DNA from: Otis tarda
Lineage: Eukaryota; Chordata; Aves; Otidiformes; Otididae
Assembly (NCBI GenBank): GCA_026413225.1
Contig: CM048557.1
Coordinates: 44,027,371 to 44,091,370, forward strand
Length of the DNA stretch: 64,000 bases
Reading direction: 5' to 3'
In this document: positions 1 to 13,437 of the stretch, in pieces
Position numbering within the stretch: the stretch's first letter is position 1
How the letters are laid out: each line of letters starts with the position of its first letter
The notes under the pieces: model-generated
Told to the model about the DNA's origin: nothing
The model's database searches: none
Seen by the model: only the letters and a program-made list of their open reading frames with translations
Program-made: the position numbers and the translations under genes

Positions 1-1523
1 ATGCACTAGGCCAGAGAGATTTACTGCCTTTATAATAAGTAAGCCTATTAGAAATAAGCCCAGATTTCTATTAGAAGTAATCAAATACAACAACAGATAT
101 GTGAATTGATTTTTTAAATAGTACTGTTGGACACCTACAATTATTTAAAACTTATTCAAATATAGGATTGGATTATTTTGGTTTATATACTATACTGGAT
201 ACCTGATGTGCAGGACATTGTTAAGGACTTGTTTTGTGTTTAAGAAGTGTATGTATTGGAATGTCTTTAACATTTCTATCTCTACATCCCTTAGAACTCT
301 TTGTTTTAATTAGACCTCAATTATAATTTTTGCAGTCTTACAGCTGTTTCACAGTTTTTCTTTTTTTTAGAGTTGACGTGAGCCATGCTTAATTGTGCCA
401 TGTACTGAATTGCTCAGGAAGAGGTTGATGGGAAGCTCAGTTCTGTGTCTTCCACAGTCTAAAAGACAGCACAAGAGACTGATGTTTCTGGATGTTTCGT
501 TTGAGACAGCAATGCTTATGTGGGCATTATATCACAATCCTCATTCCTTTCTTGCTAGTGTTTTCAGAAAGTATTTGTTAAAATACTTTTCATCAATTAA
601 TTGTCTTTTGTTCCAACAGAGTCTGTCAGCTTAGATTTTCAGTTGTGACATCCAAACTTCTTACTTGTAATATACTGTTTTAAGATATTCCTATTAATAC
701 CGTGTTTTGCGTACTTTGTCTGCTTTGTTTTGGGTTGGTTTTTTTTTTTAAACAGGGTTTTTTTCATAAGACAGTAAACTGTTTGCTGAGAAATAATGAC
801 TCTTTCAAACCAAGATAAGTGGGCAAGAACTTTTAGTTTCCATTAAAAACAGTGAATATAATTTAGCTCACAATTTGCAGAACTCTAATCTTTAAAATAG
901 ATGTTAAACTGATAACAGTAAGTATATGTGTGTATGCACACAGTAGCAAACATTATTTTTTTCATTCTTTGTCGTTATGTTAAATATTTAAACAAAAAAT
1001 CTTGAAACTTCATTTCTTTCAAGATGTATGTGTTTGGGAATTAGAGTATTAGCATGAAAAATCAAGTATAAAAATGACATGTATATTTTCTAATAAAAGA
1101 CTGGATCCTGGATTTGGGAGCAGAGTCTTTCATTTGCTTGCTTTTCTAAAAGCATATATTGCTTCCTTTATAGCCACTTACTTAAAATGTAAAAGCCAAA
1201 ATCTAGCCTTATATTGGCATAACTAGGAGCAGAAATTCAACCTGACATTTTTAACACTTTTAAAAATATTTTGCAAAATGTATTTATCTGATACTAAACT
1301 TAGCTTTTTTTTTTGGCATACAATTGGAGCTGGAAGAAGCTGAATAATGATGCACATTTAAAAAACGTAGCTCTTGTACTGGTCTCGGATTGTAACTTGC
1401 TTTTGTCTGATTATTTCACTAGTGCAGAAATGGTGATGGGGTTATTTACGTTAATTCGTTTGGCTTGTTGGAAAAAAATATGCTCACACTCCTCTACTTA
1501 ATGGGATTCTTTCCTCGTTGCAG
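1..1523 (+). other. MIPOL1: MIPOL1 intron, 3' part (upstream intron)
   Basis: AT-rich sequence with no recognisable gene or repeat. It ends in a clear splice acceptor, a pyrimidine-rich stretch ending in TTGCAG at 1518-1523, immediately before the first visible MIPOL1 exon. The preceding MIPOL1 exon is not in the window. Small open frames here lack coding character. Confidence 0.7.
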
Positions 1524-1631
1524 TGCAAACGGCTGGAGCAGGAGCTTCATCATCTGAAAGAGCAGAACCAGACTTCAGCAAACAACACGAGACATCTGAC
1601 TGCTGAAAACAATCAAGAACGTGCTCTGAAG
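1524..1631 (+). CDS. MIPOL1: MIPOL1 internal coding exon (36 codons)
   Basis: This internal exon of mirror-image polydactyly gene 1 encodes 36 residues beginning CKRLEQELHHLKEQNQ and ending NNQERALK. The match to the corresponding stretch of human MIPOL1, as I know it, is near-identical, with only a few substitutions. The protein is largely coiled coil, about 440 residues in human, and this exon lies in its C-terminal half. The segment is rich in E, Q, K and L with heptad-like spacing and has no enzymatic motif. Its biochemical role is poorly defined; the human gene was named from a translocation in a patient with mirror-image polydactyly. The acceptor is TTGCAG and the donor is AAG|GTAAAT. 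The exon is 108 nt and phase 0 at both ends, so it can be skipped without a frameshift. The next coding exon in human order is the one 52 kb downstream in this window. Confidence 0.94.
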
Positions 1632-4600
1632 GTAAATCTCCATTTCTTCTTGCAGGCAAATTAAGGTTGTAAGCCCCTGGTGCCAGCTTTCTGGGCTGCA
1701 TATATCAGTTGTGTACATTTCGGCAGAAGTGAGCTATGGTGTTTGCCAACAACCCCTTCTTTAAACACAGATACAGCACCCTTCTGTTATGGTTTTATTT
1801 TATTTTGTGTATGAAAACAGCAAGAAAAAAATAACATACCCTCCAAATTATTGGGCTGGTAATTAACACTAAATTCTTGAGGTGTGTCCTTTCAATATTA
1901 CATTTTATAACGTGAAGAAAACTGCAACTATTTGCCTCACGGTACCTTTGCAAAACTAATATTTTAAAGCTTGGCTGTTTGATCTGCTCCCAGCAGTGTG
2001 TGCTATATTAATAACATTGTTGACCTATACTACTAGTGACCACATAGTTGATACTACTATTTGCAAAAGGGTAGCTAGTTGGAATTGGGAGGAGGAATAA
2101 TAAGTCTTGTCAATAAGAATAAAAATGAGCAGAGAGGCGGGAGAGGGTCAGAGAAAGGACAGCGTAAAGTGACAGGTTATTGCTGCTTTGAGAAAGTGAA
2201 ATTGTAACGTTAGTGGAATTGATAGCTACATAACCAGCAATCTCACTGCTAGCCAGAATAAGAGACTATGCCAGGTAAGACATGCAAGCATCATGCACAC
2301 CTATTCAACCACTATATTCTTAAAAAATCTCATTTATGGGTAGTGGAGAGACAATATAAATACAGAAGCTACACAGTGGATACTGTGTTGTCGTTTTAAA
2401 ACTGTTTGATTTAGGCAGTAAGATCCAAACTTATCTCATTTATAGGCAGATTTTTCTCTGCCTCCTTTTTCAATTTTTTTTTTATATTCAGGAAGCATCA
2501 TTATTCATGCAACAGCTTGACCAATGCAAAGTATAGGAATTATGGTAAATCCTGGTGTAATTTGACATTTGTCATTAAAAAACAGTATAATGTATAAATG
2601 GAGAGAGGCTGTGTGCCACACAAATGCTTTATGTTGCATGGGTTTGTAATTGCCATCAGTATCTATGGTGCATATTACAAAATCAGGTGTGCAATGCTGA
2701 AAGCAATCCATCCTCAGATGACTAGAAATAGAGATTGTAAACATTTAGGGCTGTTTCTGACCACAATAATAGTATAGGTTTGAATCTGGTATCAATAAAA
2801 GTGCTCGCCAAGCGTGCTACTTATTGAACATAGTATTGTTTTTCATTAATTGCATACTGACTTGTTTTTTTCTGTGTCACTGAAAATATTATGCAGAGTC
2901 TTTCTGTTAAAAACAGAAATGTTTTATTGAAACTACACTTTTTACATTTAATATTGGTTGATATAATGCTTACAGAATAATTATATTTTCAGAGCAAGAA
3001 GTGACTTAATAGTTCAGAGTGTTACTAGGATTTCATTCTAAGCCTGATATTGCTCTCCCAGCACCTAATCTTTAAAGAATTTAATTTCTGACTATCACAG
3101 GCATTTTTGATTTTTCAAAGTTAGAGGTTAATTGATCATAGTCTTTAGAGATGAGAGTCTGGGGAGGAAAAAAGAGGAACGCTTTTCAATTTTGGTAAAG
3201 TTTAACTTTTTTAATATTGTACCTCCGTAGAGTTTGTCTCAGTTCATATTACTGTTGTCTACAGTGAGGACAGGTCCATCAGAGTATTTTTAAAAAAACT
3301 AATGAGTTAAGTAGAATTATTGACCTTGAAAACTTCAAAATGCCCATATGAAATATTGGCAGTAGTAGTTAGCTTTGATATACAGCATACAAACAATCAT
3401 CCTGACCTAAGCACCAGCACCCATGTAAATGAAAAACTTATCACCCGTTTTTAGTGTAGCTACACCCTAGAAAATAGGGACTAGCTGGTAGGGATAAAAG
3501 TTGTGTCAGTGATTCCTTTAGAAATGGATTTGACTGGTGCTCTGGACCTGGCTGTAGCTGGCTAGGGTGCTCCTGGTGCCATCAGCAGCAGAGCACCCTG
3601 ACTGAAAAACATCCAACCGGAGCCTCCTGACAGGTAAGGAGCACTGTAGGGTCTTGGCACACATCTCCCCCTTGAAACCCTCTTGTTCTTAGCTGCCACC
3701 TCCTTGCCCAGTAGCTATCGTAAGTGCAACACACAGAGTGCATGTACAGACCCAAGAATCCCCTCCTGGCTCCTCTCCGCTCCAGATCACCTTCTGGTCA
3801 TCTGACTGTTTTCAGAGAAATAGGATAGGCCATTTGTCTCTGTGGCACAGGGTTAAATATCAACACAACTGTTTTTATTTTCACTATGATCCAGAGAACT
3901 ACTTTTACTTTAACCACCTCCACATGCAAACTAGGAACTGTGCTATGTACAATTAATTCAGATGTAAACACTTGTTCTGCAGCAGGAGTCCAGGTATTCC
4001 TTCTGTGTTTGTTTGGGACAAAGTCTGCTAAGAAAGGGTTTTTTTTTTAAAAAAAAAAAAAAATCTATTTTCCCTACTCTCTTAATTAATGTTCTCTGAT
4101 TCAGTCTGGCGGAAGATGTATTTTGGTCATAGGTGGCAGATAAGGAATTTGATCTGCTTTAGATTTTCTTCAGGGAATAACGGAAGTGTAAACATCAGAT
4201 GTAGTGCAAGGATGCTTGCAATCTTAACTGGATAAAAATACAGTAATCAGGATCAGCTGGATTAAGGATAGCATAAAAGTTTGTGATAAAAGATGAGGTT
4301 GTTGCCTCTATGGAGTCCTGAAATACACCTAACAACAAACCCAACAGGTTGTTTTTTCTTGCTTGCTTCTTCAAATAATCTCACAATAGTGAGTTGCTCA
4401 GAAGGAAAAAAGTGTAAAATCAATCCACAAGAAACCGATTTCATTCCACTGACGGTATGGTCTAACAGGTAAGATAAGCTGCAAGCTTTCAGCTTTCTTT
4501 TTAGTTATCCTAGCTCACAGGGCCACTGCCACCCTTCTTTGAGGCAGTAGCAGCCCATAGGCTCCTGAGTGAGGTAAAGCAGTAGAGAGACGGCTTGTAA

Positions 4601-4985
4601 CTGTAGCAGAGGTGTGCTGGTGGTAAATTGGCCAGATCTGGGATCTAGGAATCACAAAGAAGGTGTAAGCACTCTTGCGTACCTTTTGTTTTTACACAGC
4701 TTTAGATCATACCTGAGGATCATGTAAGAAATAAAACATGTGACACATAAGACATGCTGCATAGACCTATACTGTCCCATTTCATCTTACTGTACATTGT
4801 AGCATCTGCACATGTTTGGTAAGATAGCTCTTCTTAACTAATATCTGTCATACGTATTAATGATTCTAAATTTCTGTATTTAATGTATTTATGGCATTCC
4901 TTGTAGTAATGGGGCCATTCAGTCCCATAATGCCAAACAGGTACTCCTGTTTTCCACAGTTTTCTCATTGGTCAGAAGGGATTGT

Positions 4986-5019
4986 ATTAATTGCAAATGA
5001 CAATTAATTGCAAATGACA
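4986..5019. repeat. Perfect 17-bp tandem duplication with octamer-like core
   Basis: Two adjacent exact copies of ATTAATTGCAAATGACA occupy 4986-5002 and 5003-5019. Each copy holds ATTGCAAAT, close to the reverse complement of the POU/octamer site, overlapping a TAATT homeodomain-like core. The duplication is directly visible; a regulatory role is inference. Confidence 0.85.
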
Positions 5020-5839
5020 ATTTCTACATTTCAGACAATGCCCACAACTGCACAGAGGTCATTCAGAGAAGCATGTGCGCCCCTGTTTCCATAGTTAAAG
5101 TAAAATAATCCTCCTCTTTGAGAAACCATTAAAAAAATCTCTTATAATATTTCAGATTGAATTATAGCTAAATCTTTTAGGGATAATTGCTTCCTAAGGG
5201 CCTATACATTTGCACTCTTAGTACATTTTTATAAAATAAGATCTGCAAAGTGCTTTGCAGTTCTAATGTGTCAGGGTCTACACATAAGATTATTCATTTG
5301 TGCTTGGCCTTCATAATTAAGATTTGGTCTCTACTGATTCTGATAAATGTATTCCCACAATGCACTGAAATATCTGATTCAATTAAACATGGAAAAGTTG
5401 AAGAATTGCTATTTTTTCTTTTTTTTCATTAATACTCAAATATTGTTGTGGATCATTTTGTTGTTGTTGGCCCTGTAGTGTGCAGTTTTGAAATGTAGAG
5501 TTTTCCTAAAGAAAAATAAAGATTTTGCCAGTGTGAATTTACTCTTCACTCTCTTGAAGAAGAATAGGAAATCTTGTGAAACAAATAACTTAGTGGGAAA
5601 ATTCACAGAAAATGTTTAACTGGATTTGAATGAAATGTAGAGAGAGATTACTTTTTCCCACAGGCCTTATTTATTTTGTAATTTTTAATTAGGTGATACA
5701 TTTTTCTTAAAGCAGCTATCAATTTGCTTTGAAGACCAAAGAGACATACTAATTTTACTTCCAAGCCAAACTCTTAAAATGGAGGAGAGGCTGTTTCATG
5801 ATGATACACAAATCAGGTGCCCTTTATTGACTAAATTAG

Positions 5840-6190
5840 TTTAGTCCAGCCAGGTATGATGTCATTAGAGCTTGTAAAGGTTATTAATCTCCTTCAGAGC
5901 TGTTAAGATGTTAATCTATGGTTATGATTGGCTTGTTTTGTTATGTTTTTCTGATTAATCACTCTTTTTAGTTGTGATTTTCTGTATAATTCATCCTACA
6001 TGCTTCCATAGTTTTATTAAGATTATAAATTTAGCGTCAGAGGCAAGAAAGTGACCTGAAGGAGCTGTCAGAAATTTGTCTACAGTAGCATCGTAAAACA
6101 ATTGTAGCTGATGATGTCTGCTTTCTGCTGACACATAGGAGTTGTGTGAAGGGCAGCAAATCCATGAGGCATAGCAGTTCAGTAGTTGTT
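5840..6190. promoter_or_regulatory. Candidate conserved non-coding element (enhancer-like)
   Basis: This unique-looking intronic stretch is dense in AT-rich homeodomain-type words. They include GGTTATTAATCT at 5879-5890, which resembles an HNF1 half-site pair, GATTAATCAC near 5953, and AATTGTAGCTGATG further right. It has no repeat signature and no sustained reading frame. It reads like vertebrate conserved non-coding DNA, but conservation was not measured. The supposed target would be MIPOL1 or neighbouring FOXA1, by analogy with human. Confidence 0.3.
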
Positions 6191-9100
6191 CCAGTGATGA
6201 TGTCTGTCAAAAAACCGCTCTAGAAGACTTAATTTAAGCACTTCCTAGTGCTTGTCATAAATTGTGTTAAACTCTGGTTTGATTTCCAGAATTTCTGAGA
6301 TTCTTAGAATAGAAACGATTTTTCCATGTCTGCTTGACAATACCAACCACAAAATCAAATCCAGCTGACGAGTCAATGTATCATCCACGAAGACCACGAT
6401 CGCAGGAGAATCGAATGTCATAAGGGCTTAAAAAAAATTAATAAAAACTTTAACGTGAACCTTAAAATGTTTGCTACTGTTGAAAAGCATGGAGCATTCA
6501 TGTTATTTAGGCATATAATATTGACTATGAAATAAAGTGCTTCTTCTAGAAGATAATAAATGTGGCACTTATCCTCAAAAAAAGAAGTAATTCTAGCAGT
6601 GTTTTTATGTTTAGAGCTTCAGAGCTGAAGTTTCAGAGCTTAATGTTAATGAGTTTAGAGCTGGTTTATGACTATAAAGCCTCTGATTTGTTTCTGACAG
6701 AGCCACACAGTTTTGAAATGCTCTGTAATCCAGGGAAACTTTCCTGAACCGGTGGTGGGAAACTGAGAGATTCCAGTCTCATCTCTTCTATTCAAATTCC
6801 AATTCAGCATACAGTTTTTACATTTTATTATAGTTATTAATTGCATTTTAGAAAACTCTTAGAGAAAAGGCTTTAAATACTTTCATATCATTTTACATAA
6901 GGCAACAGAGATCAGGCTGATTTACTAGAAACCTAGAACGTAAGTTTTGAACATGGTGGGGCCCACCCACGTCCAGAACACTGCTCTGCTGACTTCAGCC
7001 ATTTCTACTGTTGTGCTGTTATCAACTGCAGTGCTGTGTAAGTGCTAGGAACCAACTGCTGGTTACCAATATTTTATAGCTAACAGATAAATAGCAATGT
7101 TATCCACTGGTGAAGTGGGTCTTATACCCTTCTCCAGTTTCTAGCTAGAAAGTAACTAGATGTTACTCTGCAAAGAGTTTAAAACTTACTATTGATCTAC
7201 TTGTTGATATGGTGTTACTGTTTGGTAAAAGATGCTTTAAAATATTGTCCTTACTTCAGAGTGGTTGTTTTGGGTTTTTTTTTTTTCTCAGTGAAGCAAC
7301 TCAGCAACATCCTTACATTGGACAATCCACCCATTTCTCTCACATTTTGCTATGGATTCCTCTGGCCTATATGCACTGTTCCCTCTCTATCTATCAGAAT
7401 ATCAACCTGTGAAGGTTCAGTTTGATAGCTCCCTCCGTGGAGTTAACCCTAAAGCAATCAGGCTTTTCGTTTTGGATCTCGTGTGCTGCTGCCTGTAAAA
7501 GGGACTGCTATCACATTTGCAAATGAATTTATAGGTATGTTTGAAGACTGGGATGCCAGCTTCATATTTGAAGTAGAATGGGAGGAGAAGCAGGTTGCAG
7601 ATCTGCTGCTCAGTGTCAGTAGATACACTGTGCCATTGCATTTAATTGTTATCTATTTTTATGAAACTACAGAAACATTTCAGGAGCAATGGGAATAGTT
7701 AACAGGCTTCTTGGAGGTTATCTCCAGCAAATAATATGTTGTTACATCTAATCCTGTAAGGTTCTTCACACCATTCTTTCAATAGCTTACACGAGGATAA
7801 AATACTAGAGGATTTATGAAACTAAGCTGCAATCTCTAACTTTGTGCAAGAGCCATTTCAGTAGTTCCGTTTCTTCCCCTAAGAAAGGTGCCACTTCTCT
7901 GCTTTTGCTTTCAAAAGAGTTGTCCAGTTCAGATTGTAGAAAGCCACAATGAGTTTATTTCACTCTCCAGTAGCTACCCTAAAGCAGTATGTGCCCTCAT
8001 TTAAATGTGTGGGCAATGTGAGAGACAAATTAGCTACCCTGTGAGTAAAACTTGTTATAAAGCATGAGATCACTATTAATTTTTAGAGTGGAAGTTTGCT
8101 GAAGTTTAGTCATTGCGTTTAACTACGTAGTGGAGGTGGAAATAAAAGACTGAGTAAAACTTGGAACATGCTGCTGACAATCTGGTTGTGGATAAGAATG
8201 CACAAACATTTTTCTTCAGTTGCTGCTTCCTAGATGCTTTATCAGAGTAGATACAGTTGCAATCTTAATTGCATTGAACAGAGCCTTTATGCTGCACCCA
8301 AAACCACTTAATCACAAGGTCTTAAAGGGTGTCACTGAGGTTAGACTCAAGTCTGTTCAGCTCTTATCCATGCTAGAAGCACGATTACTCACTTTATGGC
8401 TGGTGTTATTAAATAGTACTGTACACTTCAGAGGATATCAGTGTAAGCCAGTGCATCATGCCATAAATGAACACTAAAATGAGTCCATGTACAACTCCTG
8501 CTGAAATAATTCTGTCCATGTTCCACTTCAGTATTAATTTTCTGCGTTCCTTTCTGCTTAAGTTGCAGTATCTCCAAAAGCTATTGCTGCAGACTTCTGA
8601 CAACCCACTCAGTTATCTGTATGTATGGAGAGGGAGAAAATAACTTGTATAATTCTACAGTGACCAACATCCTCCCTCAGTCCTAGAGGAAAAAAATGTG
8701 AGCACTGGTTGAGTGGTGTTTAAAACAGTCATTTGAGGTTTCCTTGGACGCAATTGTTCCTTTGAGTTGGATATCATAACCTGGACCTCTGGTCAGTTCA
8801 GGTCCAGAGATACTCAGCCAAGGATTTCTCCTCCATCTGTTGACATATATTTAGGAGTGTAACAGTTTGCTTACTTGTATCCTCTATAATCAGGAAGTAA
8901 CTAATTTAGCACACGTATTTGACCCTTAGTCAAAAAGCTAAATTCAGAAATTTGATCTACTAGTATCATTTCTAAGGTTCAGTTTTGTTAATTGTTTTTT
9001 TGTAGCCGTCCAGGCTGGTAGGCTTTATTTAGTTATGCAGATCTTGACAGAATTGTTGTTCACAAGCAACAACTACATTCTTAGTGATGGTCTACTCCCA

Positions 9101-9257
9101 CCTGGTAATTAATGGTTTAGCACTGATAGGCATTTGTATTCATTGACCAAAAGTATCTTAACTTGTATAGGGAATTGAAAGTTAAAATAATTGCTTAAAT
9201 GTGCCATAAGCAAAACAATGTTTTCCCCAATGGAAAACATGGGAAATAAATTATGAG

Positions 9258-9917
9258 ATGAGACACTTGCCCTTCACTGAGAGTGAAGTCATCCAGAGTC
9301 TCTTTAGAAACACAGGCTTCCAGAATCTGATATATCTGATTTATATGAAACATTATCTACCTGGGAGTTGTAGGGAAATTATGTTTGGTAACATTAATAC
9401 TTGCATGATTTTCAGTGGTCAGCTTGTGATGTCATTAAGGGGCCCTGTGTGGCAGGGCCATTTGTACTGTTCTTGGTTCACTAAGGCATCACTGCGGGCC
9501 AGAATTTTGAACTCGTTCAAGCCTTGGGTTGTTTTCAAATTGAAGGAAACAAATACACGTACGCAAGTTCTCATCTTTGCTTCCTCGGTTGCACTGGTCA
9601 TGCCACCTTCCTATATCTGTAGGGCTGTCTCTTCACTGACAGCACTGTCTGGCGTGGCAGCCCTGTGTGCACAGTATGCAGCTACTCAGGATTTCTCTGA
9701 CTCTGTTCAAATGAAAGGATACCAAGCAATGATATTTCTTACTTACTGTGACCTCAAGTCCTTCAAAGGCCTCAAGTCTTTCAGAATTGTTTCAAAGCAA
9801 AGTAATATATGGCTGAGAATGAACATTTATCGGCAGAATATTTGTCCTGAAAATTATTCTGAGAAGGGTTGGATCTGTCTAATTAATTATGCTTGTCTAG
9901 ACCACTGCATGTCTTAA
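9258..9917 (+). other. Unassigned 219-codon open reading frame
   Basis: A continuous open frame of 219 codons with an ATG near 9258 and a stop at 9915-9917. The predicted protein is rich in Cys, Ser and Trp, and I see no domain, signal peptide, repeated motif or family resemblance. Its middle (9430-9700) is more GC-rich than its surroundings, which lowers stop-codon frequency. No promoter, polyadenylation signal or splice sites clearly frame it. It lies inside the MIPOL1 intron on the same strand. The most likely explanation is a chance open frame. A retrocopy of an unrecognised gene or a lineage-specific gene is possible but unsupported. Confidence 0.2.
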
Positions 9918-12900
9918 GGAATTTTAGCGTGCTTCGTATTGTCTGTAAACAGCTGCACAAGAATGGCACTGAATGTGTCTTGATAGACTGAACAAATAGC
10001 ATCTTGGCTGAAAGAGTTTGTTCACCTTGCCTGAGGAGTTTAAGTCTTCCTTCTCTCCTGTTAACAGATGTTGAACATTTCTAATCAAAGCAGATATGTA
10101 TATTGAACTTTGATTCAATTCTAAGCATTAAGGAATTCATTACTCATTCACACTTTGTGTTTGATGTCAGCTTTCATCTGCTCCACTAAAAATTCCTTGG
10201 AGGTCTATTGCTTTTTATTTGACAACCTTCAAATCTCTCTTGGCACCAGATTACTCTTGACAATCTTAAACATCAACAAACTGTTTGTATGTACTATAAA
10301 TGTCCCTTTGTCATTGGGGACGATGTGGTCATTCAAACTTTTTGTCTGAGTCTTTTATTTTTTTGTTTCTATTTCATAGGTGGAAATTGTTTTCCAATTA
10401 GGTCAGTTGGTGTTACCACTTCCAATTAGCAGAAGTATTATTTCTGATGAATGCAGCAGGTTCTTGGAATGCAGTATTTTGGTTTCAGGTTATTCTTTAT
10501 CTGGATTATCATTCTTACAGTCATCTAGGCTGCTTCCACATCCTCACTTTTGGTATGCAAAGAATCATCTCTTTCATGTTAATAGACATCTGTGACCATG
10601 AACTTCCTTTTGACAAGGCCCTCTCATCCATGTTTTTCATTTAACCATTGCATAATTGTGCATCTGCACATAGTATATTAACTTAGCATTTTATAAATAG
10701 TTTGCATTTTTATGCACCTGTTTTTCCTTCTAACAGGATTGATTCCACTTTGTATGGTTGGGTGATTTGATACCCACCTGGGTAACTTCACAGAAGTTCC
10801 TTTCTTGCTTAGTGACAATGACACTTGGCCTTCCAGTTTCAAGGATGCTTTGTTTCAGTAGTAAATGTTCAGCAGCATTTTTAGGTTTTTGTCTAAACTC
10901 TGTTAAAGGACCTCAAAACTGGACTAGTTTACGGGCCTGGGGCAGATCTCAGTTATATGTATTCTAGAAATACATATCCTGAAATAAACAAACGTTCTAA
11001 AGTTGTAAAAGATGGAACAAACTATGCAGACACCCTGTGGCCAGATAGAAAGCTGTCTGCTACCTGCCCTTTATTTCCTTATCTTCATGGAGGTGACACC
11101 TATGCCTTAAACCAATGATAAAAAATTGATTTGTTCTAAAATACACTGAAATTCATCAGTATCTTGTAAATTAGAATCACAGAATCTGATATGTGAGCAA
11201 AACATGCTGTAGAAACCACAATCATGTTAGAAAAGCTACTTATGTGGAAAGGCGAGTTCTTATAAAAACAAAAACTCTATTTAACTGTGATGAGAAGCTT
11301 CATTGCCATCTCCAATTGTGTAGTTTGCCACCCCAGTCATGGGTTCATTTTTCCTTCCTTCTGCCCAATAACACATCAATTGTAGTCCTACTATGAACCC
11401 TTGTCTGAGGAGGTGTCATATTGCTGCACTTCAAACATCTGTATAGAAATTATTTTACCTCCTCGCTAGTGTGGAGCTTCAGTTCAGGATTACATGGATC
11501 AGGAATGAAGGATATATATTAATCTAGTTGTAAAATAATCATGAAGCCTAATTTATCAGACTTATTATAAGAAAACTAGGACTCCCTCCTTCACTTGCCA
11601 CTTTCTGATACTATAAAACATATTTCCAAACTTAGTTAAGAGATTCTAAATCTGAAGCCATTTTGTACATAAAACAGTAACTGTTTTCTGCAATGTTTAA
11701 AGAAGCCCTTAGCATTAGTTTCTGTTAATAATATCGTCCCTAATCTTCACTGGCAAAATTTTCAAAGTATCTATCAGCAACATAATAAAACAAAGGAAGT
11801 ACCAAAAATATTTAGCCAAGTTTTTCCTTTCTCAGAGGTACTAAGTATTAAATAATGCTGGAGACAAGATATCAGATTTAACAAATGAAGAGGAGGAGTG
11901 ACATTGTTATGTATTATTTTTTATTTCTTAAATCTTGTTTCTTTCTCCAGATTAAATCTGTTATTCATACATGCAGAAAGATAGTGTGGTAAATCTTAAT
12001 TTTAAATCATTTTTTCAGTGGCTTTCTGTACACCCTTCATTTTTCGTGCTACACAGGAAAATGATCCTCTTTTGTTTGAGCAGCAACTGTAAACAAAATC
12101 TTGAGCCTGAGTGCATGATGACATGTCAGTTATTTGTCCTACAATAAAATGCATAAAAGGTAGTAACCTAAGCTCTTGTGCAAAAGGCAAGCTACAGGGT
12201 CATTAAATAGCAAAGGTCTTGCTCTGACCCATTCATGACCCCCTTATCTGAAACGCCTCTCAGAACTGATAGAATCTACTTTAGATCTTGGGTAGAGGAA
12301 ACCAGGGATAGGATAAAGGATCAGTATAAGTATTTCAGAATTTTAGGTATTTATTAAAATTGAAATTTTGGTCCTTGTATCTTTAAGTTTATCCAAATTT
12401 CTGTTCAGAATTGGAGAGAACCCTTTCCTAGCGTTTTACATGTAAGTGATCATATGAAGTATGGGTCAGAGTCAAAAGGGGACAGATGGTAAAGGAAGAC
12501 ACTGAAACACTAGTTCTTAGTATGATCGTAAGTCTGCAGACTAGCCTTGATTCAGAAGCCACAAGGTGCTAAGTGTTTGCTCTTATTTATCTTTCTGCTT
12601 TCTGTAATCTGAAAGTCTCTCCTCTTCTGTTCTCAGGTGAGAAACTTCTTTAGGTTTTAGAATGAGATAAAGTCAAAAGAGCCCATGTTCAGAAAGTGCA
12701 GCTTGGTGCTTAGCCATCATTTACTCACAGGAGTCAGGACTAATTTTGCTTGTCCTTTTTAATTCCCATCTATTTATTTGGTCTGATGCAGAGGCACATT
12801 TTTGGTGTTAGGGAACTTGTGCTCCTAGATCACTAAAAGGCTGTTGAGAATCCCTTCCTTTCTCCATAAATAAGAGCAAAATCCTGATTTGACTTCTATA

Positions 12901-13437
12901 TATGTGGGCACTCAGAGGTGTAAAGGAAAAATGGACACTGCTGTTCACATATGCAGGTTGCTAAGGGGAAGAGATGTACTCCTTGTGTGCAGTAGGTTAT
13001 TTCTACCCTAGAAGTGTACAGGTCATTAGAAGAATGCTTGAAGAGCAGATGGAATTAATGGACTTGGATTTGTTTTGATCTTTTTATTTTCCTTCTGTGA
13101 AACTGGGCTTTATGAAGTAAAATATTCCTCACCTCACTCTTCCAGTAGATCTCCACAGCTTTTCTCATGAGATTATGGCAGCTGGACTTTGGCTTTTCTC
13201 TAGGAGTAAGCTTCAGAATATTAAGTAATATGTTAGGAGTCAAGTAGTAAATTTGATAGTACAAATCAGTAATTCTGAGTTTCCACACCTTAAACATTAA
13301 AAACCTGTGCACACACACTGGTGTACCACTTATTTAGGAAGTATATTAACCATCCAGAGAGACCTTGACAGGCTTGAAAAGTGGGCCCGTGCAAATCTCA
13401 TGAAGGTCAACAAGGCCGAGTGCAAGTTCCTGCACGT

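Larger units (their letters stand above)
1632..13345 (+). other. MIPOL1: Giant MIPOL1 intron, first segment (no repeat family recognised)
   Basis: First 11.7 kb of the 52.35 kb intron that ends at 53984. I recognise no retroelement here. It is AT-rich with short homopolymer runs, for example T then A around 4040-4065. Points of note, listed separately, are a 17-bp tandem repeat at 4986-5019, a conserved-element-like segment at 5840-6190, a CpG-dense codon-like patch at 6360-6420, and a 219-codon open frame at 9258-9917. No RNA gene is seen. Confidence 0.7.
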
